From contig WFMF01000196.1 in assembly GCA_011033025.1 (NCBI GenBank), forward strand, positions 1 to 64,000: a stretch of DNA of 64,000 bases. The letters are read 5' to 3'. The translations under genes were made by a program, and so were the position numbers. Position 1 is the stretch's first letter; every line of letters starts with the position of its first letter. The DNA comes from Beroe forskalii. Lineage: Eukaryota; Ctenophora; Nuda; Beroida; Beroidae. The notes under the pieces were generated by a model. That model saw nothing but the letters and a program-made list of their open reading frames with translations. It did not search any database and had not been told where the DNA came from. Below are positions 11,583 through 23,100 of the stretch, piece after piece.

Positions 11583-12340
11583 TTATGAAATGCATATCAG
11601 TTTTATTGGAATTTTCAAATGTGAAACATCGTGGTTAGCCTGGTACTCTTATTGTGCAGTCAGTTCCACGCTGCTATTAGTATTTAATTCATTAATACAC
11701 ATGTTTATCGAAATATTGATTGTTCAAATTTGTTAATTGAAATCTTTCGAACATTTTCAAAGGAATAAAGTTTATTAGTGTGTTATCAAAAATACTGATT
11801 AATGATAATTATAGTTTCTGCGGCAAAATAAATGAATCTGATTTAACAAAACTGACATCGGGAATATTTTCGGAATTCTACTCCGTAATCTCACTCTTAA
11901 TTTTCTTTCTTTTAATTTTTTCTTATCTCACTTTCCTTTTTAATTTCCCATCTTCAATTTTCCACATGCGATGGTCTGCACTAAAAATGTTTTTTCTTTT
12001 AAATTTTTAAATTTCAATTTTGCGCGGCGCCGAAAATTTGCCAATATTATATCTTTTTTGGAATACGCGAAGAAATATTTGTGAATGTTATCGCGCGAAT
12101 GGCGTTGAATTGCATTGGCGTAAATGATACACGACGACGCGCAAAAACACGATTTTTTCTGAAATCGAATTTTATAAAAACGAATTCTGATGTTGGCGTA
12201 CATGAAACACAGTCAATTATGTCCAGAAACATGTGCTTCTATCAAAGATTTCTGCCTGAATGCCAAAATGAACGCGCGTGATGCGCGTTATTATTATTAC
12301 AAGTACTATTGCGTGTTCCACAAAATGTCGTTTTTAGGCA
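11583..12340. other. No gene seen; AT-rich
   Basis: Apart from CG-containing motifs around 12020-12130 and 12270-12290, nothing is recognisable. Short open frames overlap on both strands without homology that I can name. Confidence 0.5.
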
Positions 12341-12359
12341 AAAAATGTGACCGAATTTT

Positions 12360-13110
12360 TGAATGTGGCCCATTCACATCCCAGTGGACCAAGTACACCA
12401 CTTCATCAATCATCTGGTCAAGAAATCCTCCCGACACAAAGTGTTAAAGACCTTGGTGTTATGCTAACATCTTACATGAAATGGTCCACTTATGTCAAGA
12501 CTGCTGTCGAAAGTGCCAACAAAATGGCAAACTGGGTGCTTAGCGTCTTCTCAGACAGATCCCGAAACACTATGCTTACCCTCTTCAAGTCCATTGTTCG
12601 AAAATCGAAGCAGACTGGCATACTCCTATCCAGTAAGGAACCCCACGTTAATGAGTGATATCGAAAGGCTTGAATCACCACAAAGAGCCTTCACCCATTA
12701 CATCTCCGGCTGCAAAGGTCTCATATATTGGGAGCTGCTAAAGTTTCTAAACTTGATGTCAATCCAGAGACGTCGAGAAAGATACATCATCATCTAGATC
12801 TGGAATATTCTCGCTCCCAATGACCTCCAACTGAAGTCCTACGAACACATCCGGCTAGGAACTCGATGCTGTGTTCCACCTCTACCAAAGAGAGCTCCAT
12901 CCTACGCCAAGTCCCTGTTTGATAATTCATTCGCAGTGATTGACCCAAGGCTCTGGAACATTCTCCCCTACAGCGTCACCTGTGCTCCGTAGTCCGTCCA
13001 TAGAGTCTTTTAAATCGAGATTGACATCCTACATCATGAGCACGTATCCAGATCAACCACCAGTCACGGGTATACCTCACCCAATTCTAACTCGCTACTG
13101 GACTGGAGCA
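12360..13110 (+). mobile_element. Truncated CR1/L2-like LINE, reverse transcriptase C-terminus
   Basis: Translated in pieces, the plus strand reads VKDLGVMLTSYMKWSTYVK, then SANKMANWVLSVFSDRS, LMSDIERLESPQRAFTHYI, NSFAVIDPRLWNILP and finally PSIESFKSRLTSYI. This is the usual order at the C-terminal end of CR1/L2/jockey-type ORF2. At least two frameshifts (near 12605 and 12990) and an in-frame stop near 12795 break the frame. The endonuclease and RT catalytic core are absent, as expected for 5'-truncated insertion. Confidence 0.88.
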
Positions 13111-13249
13111 CAGGTGGTCTACAACAGGTGGTCTAGCTCGGATTTCCAGCAAGAACCTACAAGAGGTACAAGAGGTAGGTATGAATTCCCCGGACCAACA
13201 ATTTCTGATGGGTGATGGGCGAAGGTGAGATGCATTTAAACTACCTAAC

Positions 13250-15400
13250 TAATATTCGATAAGCGGGGAGGAATTGGGGTGAGACCTGTCGGTGTAGATG
13301 AGGTGTTGAGGCGTATTGTGGGTAAACTGGTGATTAATGTTCTGAAATCAGATATCCAGAATGCAGCAGGGCCATTGCAGACTTGCATTGGTCTGAGACC
13401 AATGCTTTGAGACCAATGGTCTCAAAGCTGGGATAGAGGCATCAATCCATGCCACTCGGGAGCAATGGGAGCTACCAGACACCCAGGATGTCCTGTTGGT
13501 GGATGCAGACAACGCATTCAACACCATCAACAGGCAGCTGGCAGTTCACAACATCCGAGAACTATGTCTACCATTTCATCAGTTTATTGCGAACACTTAT
13601 CAGAACCCAGCTATGCTCGTTGTGAGTGATGGTGAGAAGACAGAGTACATGGGATCGCATGAGGGCTGCTCACAGGGTGATGTTGCTGCTATGCCTTTTA
13701 CGCACTGGGAGTAAGACCACTGATCAACGAGCTATCATCAACAGTCGATCCCTCAGTTTGTAAGTAGTAGGATTTTACCCTACCCTCCGCCATGGGCCAT
13801 TTTTTCCGCAACACGACCCTCCAAATTTCCGAGTGTTGCGCGCTAGGGATGGGTGAAATCCATCTATTTGTAAGCAGATTTGATATGCTGACGATTCCAC
13901 AGCTGCCGGGAAACTGGATGAGATCAAGAAGTGGTGGGATTTCTTGTGTGTCAGGGGCCCCAGTATGGATATCACCCTAAGCCCTCAAAAACTGTTCTGA
14001 TCGTGAAGGAGGATTGTGTTGAGGTCGCTAAACAGATGTTCAGAGGTAGTGGCATTCAGGTCACTAGTGAAGGTGAGCGTCATCTTGGTGCTGTGTTGGG
14101 AACAAGAACTATGTGATGGGTAAGGTGGCTTAGTGGGTGAGAGATGTAGAACAGTTATCAGAAATAGGTAAAGACGACCCACAAGCGGCCTACACTGCAT
14201 TTACCAAGGCTCTTTGTCACAGGTGGACGTTTGTTCAGAGAACGATTCAGGCATTTCAGAACTATTTGGGCCCTTGGACAATGCTTTACGACCGAAATTT
14301 TTGCCTGCAATAGTAGGAAAACAAATATCTGATGCAGAAAGAGACTTGTTTTCAGTGCCTGTGAGACTTGGGGGTCTTGGTATTTCGAATCCAGTCGAAT
14401 GTTCAGATTTCGAGTTTCAGTCCTCTGAGAAAATCACAGAATGTTTGAGGAAGATGATCATTGATCAACAGTCAACCCTTGATGGTTATCAAAGTGAAGG
14501 TGTGGCTAATGTGACAAGTGACTGCTTGAAGGACAAGGAAGTGAGGCTGCTATTAGAAAGATTTCTGCTATTGTTGATGACTCTTCTGGCGGCAGGTTGA
14601 AAAGGTCCATTTCCCTAGCCCAAGAAAAGGGTGCCGGGGCGTGGCTCACTGTTCTTCCCCTAGGTTCCCTCGGGTGGGTGCTGAACAAGGAGAAGTTTAG
14701 GGATGCACTCAGGCTTAGGTATGGCTGGCAGATTCCAGCATCCCAGCATTTTGTGTTTGTTGAAAGAAGAATTCTGTAGACAACACCTTAATTTATAAAA
14801 ATGGTGGCTACTTAATCTTCAGACACAATTAATTAAGTTCGAGACACTAATGCTGCGTTTTTGAGAGAAGTTTGCAAAGACGTTAAGATCACTATTGATT
14901 CCTGTCAGACAATCCCAGGGAATACGGAGGAGAGGGCCCGTCTCGACATTTCTGCTCGAGGGCTATGGGGACCTTTCCAGAAGACGATGTTCGATGTCAG
15001 GATCTTTCATCCGAATGCTGACTCCTACAAGGACCGTGACATCAAGTCAGTTTACACCCAACACGAAAAGATCAAGAAGAAGGAGTATGAGCAACGTGTC
15101 ATCCAGGTTGAGACGTGTACAGCACATCAGGAGGAATGGTGCCTCAGGCACAGGCCTTCCATAAGAGGATCGCAGAACTAGTAGCAGAGAAAACTAATGA
15201 GAAATACCGGGATGTGACCAGTACGATGCGAACAAACGACTGAAAAGTGTGCTTGTGTCAGTGAGAGGATCTAGGGGCAAATCTTCTCTCAATCGCGAGA
15301 TCCCGATTTCTGATATTTCATTCAATCTCATCCCAGATGGATTAACCAGGGGTTCCAAGTCCTTTTCATAATGTCTTGTATATGGTTATTGGGCTCCCAA
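13250..15400 (+). mobile_element. Degenerate RT retroelement, marine-invertebrate type
   Basis: Segments in several plus-strand frames give GVRPVGVDEVLRRIVGK, VLLVDADNAFNTINRQ, GSHEGCSQGDVAAM, YADD (13884-13895), a WTFVQRTI-like stretch, VPVRLGGLGISNP, SLAQEKGAGAWLTVLPLGS, FRDALRLRYGW and ARLDISARGLWG. From memory this order matches an abundant RT-containing family in sponges, cnidarians and molluscs. The last block (DVRIFHP followed by K.KKEYEQRV) may be a nuclease-like domain. The residue expected to be W before YADD is a TGA stop, and several frameshifts exist. It is a dead copy. Confidence 0.85.
13768..13866. mobile_element. 99-bp palindromic MITE inside the RT element
   Basis: TTTGTAAGTAG (13757-13767) and TTTGTAAGCAG (13867-13877) flank the insert as an 11-bp direct repeat with one mismatch. 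The ends GGATTTTACCC and GGGTGAAATCC are inverted, and an inner pair CGCAACAC/GTGTTGCG is inverted too. Removing insert and duplication restores the RT frame up to the YADD codons. Confidence 0.8.
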
Positions 15401-16593
15401 TCAAACTTTGAGGCCTTTCATGTGCATGATTTGGAATTTTGAGGGAATTTCAATATTTGTTCTTGTAACGTCGTGACCAGGGAACCATTGAATTTTCTAT
15501 GCGAGACTGTTTCTTTGAATATGTGATATTTTGACTGGTCATTACCTAATTTATTGCTGTTATTTACCGGAAGTATTAAGAATTGTAAGTGAAAAAAACT
15601 AATATTCGTTCCTGAATAGTTAAACGAGCAGTAAATTTTACAAAGTTGGTAGGCATGGTATTACCTAATTTCTTAACTGTGCCCTACATTGAACTTTTCA
15701 AGGCCTTTGAAATAAGGTCCCAATCCCGTAATAGCCCCACATTCTACCTTCCGGAAAATTCATAATTTGTGAAACCAGAAACACAATTCTAATTGTAATC
15801 TGAAAATCGCAGGAATATCGATACATGTATACATATAAAAACTTATTGAGGATGTGACTGAACTCGGTAAAGAAACGATCTCGCATTAAACAGGTAAAAT
15901 TTAGAACATCAGAATGATTTAGAATTACCCAATAAAAAGGAACTGGTAAAGTGGTCAAGTTGTCTGAATCAAAATTAGACCAATTTGGAAAGTAAAATAG
16001 GTATATTCATTGCGTTTTCAAGTAGCAGTTACAGCTGCTGAGTCGGTAGGTACTGTTTTATGCTTTTCTGACAAATCCGAATCATATGCTTTTATCATTT
16101 TATCAATTTCATTTTCTGATGCAATGCAGAGCTAATACCGCTACAAAAAGTATCTTGATGCGTAAAAACTATAATCTACAATTTATAAACTTCTTGACAC
16201 TTAAAAACCCTAGGTAGTATCTTCTAAAACAGTCCGCTATTGATCTGCCGCCACTGGTTGATAATATAAGGTTGAAATCGTAGGATACTCAGGCCAAATC
16301 TTTTCCTCGGGGAATTACTTGCTTCTGAAAAGTTATCAAATTCATTACTCTAACCAACAAAATTATCAGATTTCATCTTACAAAGTAGCAAATACCAAGG
16401 TATCAAGAGACCACTAAACCATTGGCGGAAACCGGAGTAAATTCAGACACATGGACAAAAACATTTCCCATGATTGGTATTGCGTATGAGATAGATTTAT
16501 AGATTAATGAATATAACTGAAATAACTGATCAGAACTCTGCATATATTACGGACAATCAATTATGTAATTATTACTTTTTGTCATATAATAAC
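15401..16593. other. No gene seen; spacer before a minus-strand gene
   Basis: An AT-rich spacer between the RT relic and the 3' end of the thrombospondin/kringle gene. It should contain that gene's 3' UTR, but I found no convincing minus-strand polyadenylation signal. Confidence 0.5.
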
Positions 16594-17150
16594 TCACGAT
16601 TTTTTCACGTGTATAGCGAACGAATCATCAAACATCTCATCGATTTCCTCCATGGAGAGATTGGCGGTTACTTTCTTCAAGTACACCTTTACAGCGTATG
16701 TTTCAGAAGGATAAGATGCCAGGGTGGTTTCATAACATCTTGTCCATTCCGTTGCACCAAACATTCCTGCCCTCTGGAAACTCAAGTAACCTTCAGTGGA
16801 AAGATCAACTCTAAAGAGCCCTGAGTAGTTATACTTCAAACCATTATTGGAATACTGCATGGCGCTATTACGACACATGGGGTGGTACGCATTGTTGGCG
16901 TATGATCTTGAAAAGAACATCTGCACGGTTATTGTCTCTTTAAAGCCAACGTATTCCCCAGTATTCGCTAAGATTATCTTTATTTCGAAGCCATCTGTGT
17001 CCCCGTAGCTTGTGCCTCCGACAAGGTCTTTGAGGTACGATTCCTCCACAAACTTCTCCATCCATATCTCCAGGACATCTGACTCACGGTTGAATTCTTC
17101 AAATACAATCGGATTTGATTCGTCGTGTTCATTGACGTACTGCCAATCAG
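16594..17150 (-). CDS. Terminal exon: C-terminal B-like domain
   Basis: After CCTCCCACAG the exon begins ADWQYVNEHDESNP and ends HVKKS followed by TGA. About 184 residues with two cysteines. GLFRVDLSTEGYLSFQ and GMFGATEWTRCYE give it a beta-rich look. It resembles domain B only loosely. No membrane anchor follows, so the protein should be secreted. Confidence 0.82.
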
Positions 17151-20100
17151 CTGTGGGAGGGTAACTAATTAACTTATTAATTACAACCGTAAATCAGAGC
17201 TGACCCTAGTAATACCACATTAAGGCATTGCGTGCGAGTGTGTGACGTGAAAATGTCAGAATGATTCTAAGTTTAATGCCCGAACTTATGCAGTTCTCTA
17301 CCAAACAGTTGACAGTCCTTTCTGTAAACAACAATGAAATTGACAAGAATTGCATGGGCTGTTTATACCAATTTGCGAGCTTACCTTGACAAGATTGCAC
17401 ATCGCAAGGTTCGTAGTGAGTACCAGTTCCTTCACAGTCCTTTCCACCATGTGCTGGGGCCGGGTTTCTACATTCACGTTCTTTTGTGCGTGCACACTCG
17501 GCACACTCCGACCACGCCCCAAACAAACCCCACTCACCGTCAACTGAAAAACAAGAGGGTGTGAAATGTACCTGGAAGTGGGGTATAAATGCAACTTATA
17601 GAGGTGTATACCCATACACCTCTATATAGATAAGACATTGGACTATGTCGTAGTACTAATGGGTGTCTAAGTGCCTAACCATGGTGAACTCAGTGTAGAT
17701 CCTTGTTGTACGGAAGGTTAAACAAGGAATCGAAGCTCCGTACAGGACATTGCTATTGTGATGTATGTGATTATACAGCCAAGATTTAGATTGTGTGAAA
17801 TGTACCTGGAAGTGGTTAGTGGATGCTTTCTTTAAAATTTACCTGGAGGAGGTACTGTAGCCGGCGTGGTAGAATGAGGAGTTGGTGTAGGGACAGTTGG
17901 ACCAGATTCTGAAATAGAAATCATCAATATTTATAGCAAGTATACGGAATTTTATATGGAAAATTGTTGAATTTGCTAAGAAATACCATCAATAATCGTC
18001 TTCACATGAATATCTGAATAATAGAAAGCAATTATCGATGATAGAGATTTAGACAACCATTGAAAACATTTAATCTAACCGGAGCAGTCCTCGACACTTG
18101 TAGCTCCAGTTAGTGCTCCGGTATTGCCTCGGTTGGGACAAGGCTTGCACCTAGTAGCATCTAACTTGTCACTGTAAGTGTTCGCTGGACATGTCATACA
18201 CTCGTAATCTTCTATTTTCTGTCCAGGCAGACAACTTCCTGAAGGAAGTAGCTGTTTATCTAACAATCTAGAGAGACAGTGAGGTGAGCGATTTTAGTGT
18301 TTTTAGACTTTTAAAGTATACTTTTACCCAATTAACAGATCAAGCAAGTAAGATTCACAATTTCATGTGCAAAAGCATCACCCATGAATGTATAACTTCT
18401 GCCGGATCTGAGTTCCTACTAGCATGAGCATTAGCAGAGGCGAATAAATCTACCTGTTTTGTCCCAGTATTGCCAGTCGATGTACTTCACATCGGATCCT
18501 TGTACTTCGAACTCATAGAAGGAGTTGTTAGCCCATTTCGCAATACATCCTTCCCTCAACTCTTCAGCTACTTCTTCAAAGAATAGTCTGAACATGAAAT
18601 AGTCGTTAAGAGTAACAAATATCCGTTGTCCATTAATGGCAATTTCCCAGACATTGTCATCATCGTCAAAGTAAAACGTTTCCTGCAATTGCTCGGCCTC
18701 CACCATGCAGTCACTTATCTTCAGGAAGGTTAAATCATTTTCTACGTCGATGTCAACGGTTATTTGTGTTTCTCCAGCCTGGGGGTTCTGGAATTGCACT
18801 GTCATGAGATTTCCAGTTTCATATCGCTGGTAGAACGGCACCTTGATACTAAGGGGCGTCTTCCTCAGGTGATAGGAAATGTGCGAATTCGCTCGGAGAT
18901 CTTTCCACTCTCCTGAAATAGGCTTTCTGGTAATTCGGACTATTGAAATAAAGAAATAGTGAAACGTGTTGACGGCTTAGATCCCAAAATTTTCATGCTT
19001 CTTGTCAATATCTCCATATTGACCTTCAACGATTGTGCAGTTGCCAATAAACATTCACGTTTCTACTAGGCACTAGGTTCAAACAATCAAACATACCAAG
19101 TGGGCAGAATGGGATGTCACAAGGTTCTCGGCCAGCTGTAGTCCAACACCACGGACCCTCGTCTGATGCATCAGGTTACGACAAGAATTACTTTTATAGT
19201 CCAACAAATTGTATCTGCGGTTGTGGGAATTCTTGAAATTGAAATTATGACCATGCTAAAAATCTCTGCATTCTGAAATGCTTACGTGCTATTCGAACAA
19301 ACATGAAATGAACAATACGCTCTTCATTAAAGGTAGGTATGGGTATTCGGTCATTTGGCCTAACTGGACATTTGGCCTAACACTGGTTAGGGTCAGGGGA
19401 GAGAGATAAATTCAAAATTTTGTGAGTTTTATGCGTTAGGCCAAATGTCCAGTAAGGCCAGATGACCTAGAACCCACAATGATTTATGGCCAAACATGAA
19501 TTGCACTTTGTAACGCTTCATTACATGCGACGTTCCATGCTCACTGGAATGAACATGGTACGTCGAACGTATTGAAACGCTTCTACGTTGCAATGTTATC
19601 AATACTGGTCAAATCAACGTGTGGTTCAATTGATATCATTACACTCACACTTCTCTGATACGGTTTTGAGTGTCAAGGTCCTGTTCACTCCACGGGAGAC
19701 ATTCGTTTCCATTAGCTGATACACTTACATTACCCCGGTATGAAACTCCTTGCGGATCATCTTTGCAGTTCTTCTTCTCTGCAAAGTAAAAACTCTTCAC
19801 GTTTTGATTATGGTACTAATGTACTACACAGAAATTTTTCTTATAAGCTGTCAAAATGTTTTTTCTTTTTTTAAATTTCAACTTGATGAAATGAAATAAT
19901 GAGAGCTGGTTTCGGATCCGCATAACTTGCTTGGGATCCAAAATATTTAAGTTGTTAAATTAACCATTGAATTTAACTGGTAAATCATACAAACCTATAT
20001 TCAAATAGCGATAGAACATTTCGTTGCTTCCTGGCCTATTTTCTGGAGCGTAGATACCAGCAACATTAGTTCTCATTCCTTGTGACCCTAGGAATTTATT

Positions 20101-23100
20101 CCATAGAGCTTCGTATTCACCCATACAGTTTTCATCTTTTAGAAGGTTGGCATCGTATGTTCCATCTACTTTGGCAATATAATTAGAATCAAGATAAAAT
20201 TCTATCTTTCTTGGCGTAGCAGTATCATACGTTTGCAAGACATCATAGTCATGGCAACCATTTCTAGATCTGTCAAAATAAATCTTAGATGACGGATAAA
20301 GCTGCTTGGCACTTTCCCCGTAAGGAAACAGCACAGACATCTCGCCTTCGAATCGATCGAACATTGGGTTCTCCATTACGTATGTGTTTGGGTTGGGAGT
20401 ATAGAAGTAGATTCTCGGTTGTACAGTGACACGTCGTGAGGACGAGTCCACTCCCTCCGTAGCTCTTCTTTCCGGTTCACCATCGGGGAAGTTGAACCAG
20501 AACTCAATTTTAGTGCTTGAGGGATCGAAGGTAGGGTTTTTGTACTTTCTGTAGTTGTAATAATCCGGAATCTTCTTCCAATCTGAGGAGGAATAGAGAA
20601 AGTAGTCAAAAGTGTGAATCAAAGAATCAAATACTTTATAAGATTAAATTTTAACCAACAAACATACGAATATGATAAATTTCAAAGATTTTTTTACATA
20701 AATTTATTTTGACAATACATGAATGGAAAATTGAAGTGCCAGAAACGTGAAAAGGTACACACAACTTTTTATAATTCATATTATTTTAGCAATCGCTTGC
20801 TTATAGTAGGTATATATCAGCGTTTACATTTAGGTTGTTATCAAAAACCGAAAAGTTGACGATTATTGAGGTTACAGTAACATTGGGCAATGTTTTATCT
20901 TCTATTTCCGTCCTGGCAAGGACGGCAACCCCCTCACAGTATGAAAAAAAAAGAAACTTGTGTTTGAAAATAGTGAAGGAAGCATCTGAGGGCTTTGAAA
21001 CCTATCTTAAACGATTCCTCGTCAAATTTTACGTAGGTGTCGACCCCTCTCGAGTGAATGCGTATACCAAAATCTCGAGATATCCTCGAACGTAACCTTG
21101 CAGGACTATATAGTAATGTATCGATGTCACAGGACGAATATATACATCCTTACGCAGTTATATATAGACGTGATAATTTTAGGACCAAAACGGGAACGAA
21201 GTAAACTCGAAAACCATAAAAGATACAGACATGATCGATGATGGGTTTTTTTCAGCTAAGATGGGAGATGGTAATAGGCCATGTAGGAAGTTTCGCAGAT
21301 CGATTTTTTTGCTGTTATGACGTCATCAAAATCGATTAAATCACGATTTTTAGCGTAATTTTGGACCACGTAATTTTGGACCACTTTGAAGCACTGTATC
21401 TGAAAAGTTTTCTACCGCGTCATGATTTCCCGACTTATGTAGCATCTAGACCTCGAGATTTGGCCACAAAATAAGTTTCATGGTGATTGGTGAAAAAATG
21501 AGGTCGTGGGAGGCCTCCAAAAATCGAGGATCCTTACTAGGCCAAAATATGGTGACTTTGAGCATCTATATCTCAGCTCCCGAACATTGCTCCATCTTTT
21601 CCAGACGTATCAATATTCTTTCTCAATCAAATATCAAGGGTAAAAAGTTTCAAGTCGTCCCGATTTAAGGGAAAGGTGTGGTGGCCCCTCAAAAACGTAA
21701 ATTTGAGCCGCGCGAAAAAGTCAAAAATTTGGCCAAGTCCAATTTCAGGCCAAGTTTCAAAAGTGCAGGGCTGTTGTGCTATACGATAGTGACTGAAAAA
21801 ACATTTTAACTGACTTGGTACTTGAGGAGAACAAGAAATGGCCCATGGAAATGAAGTGCACGTGAGTTCACGTGGACGTTTTGTAGAAATTAGGCAAATT
21901 TGAAATTTGAGTCTTAAGACCGAATTTTCGACTTGATTTGATTGAAACAAGTAACAATGCAATAGACCAACATGATTCCAGGTCCATATGACAAATTTTG
22001 CACGTGAGTTCACGTGGAAGTTTTGTAGAAATTAGGGAAATTATTATTTAAACGATTTTAACAAATGATTTCTATTTCGAATGCGTAATAACGTATGTTT
22101 AGATCATAATAACCTCTCACAATTAAAAAACGGCGCCCCTGTGACTCTGTGAGGGGGTTGCAGTGACGACCGCTTGCGGTTTTGTCTGTGGTTATCTATA
22201 TAATAATGCATAATATTACCTGCATTTGTTATTTTGAAGGAGAGCGAGGCTGTGTCTTCCTCAGTAAATGCCACCTTTTTATTCATCGCCAGTTCGTACA
22301 GTCGAGTGAATTCTTCATCAGTTGCGTAGTTTGAAGAGGAGGGCAAGTTACACTCGATGTCCAGGAGCAACACTCCATTGCAAGCTACTTGGAAACCGTA
22401 GTAGTTCGTGGTTATCTTCCACGTTTTCAGCTGGTCCTCTGGCAGGTTGTCAGGGAGAGCGAACCATTCACCCCCGACACAGTTGTATTCATCAAAACCA
22501 CCATATTCGACCAGCTTGTATGTTGGCTCATCTCCAAACTGGACATAGAATCCACCAACTACGTCACTATTCTCAGGATCGTAATAGTTTATTGCAAGAA
22601 TATCACCACTTCCGTTAGGAGAGTCGGTGTTAATCAGGAGATCGTGATTGTCACTGATGTCGTATTGAGTACCAATCTCAACGGTCTCAAATCCTCCTGA
22701 AGATCAAAGTTGAAATGTAAAAACCCTTTATGGACAAACTTTTATGAAAATACAAACAAGCGAATAATTTTTCATCTGAAGATATTTACATAATATGATA
22801 GTAAGCTATTTTATTGAAGCAGATATCTACGAGACAATGATTACTGCACTTGATACTTTTAGTCTACTATGACCAATGGATCCTTAGAACAAGATGCACA
22901 AATCTTTTGACTTTTTGCCGCAGTCACCCACTTGGTAAAACACAGTATGAAATTACTATAATGATCTAATAACAGAAATGAAAACCACATGTAACCTGCT
23001 TTGTAAAGCACAGTACAGAATAACTAATGATCTTACAACAGAAAACCTGCTTGGCAGGGCTGAGAGTTGCACTCGTTGCTCTCCGTGGGCTCTCCTTCAC

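Noticed and set aside
17640..17810. tRNA gene or tRNA-derived SINE
   Set aside because: No cloverleaf can be drawn and only a weak B-box-like string is present.
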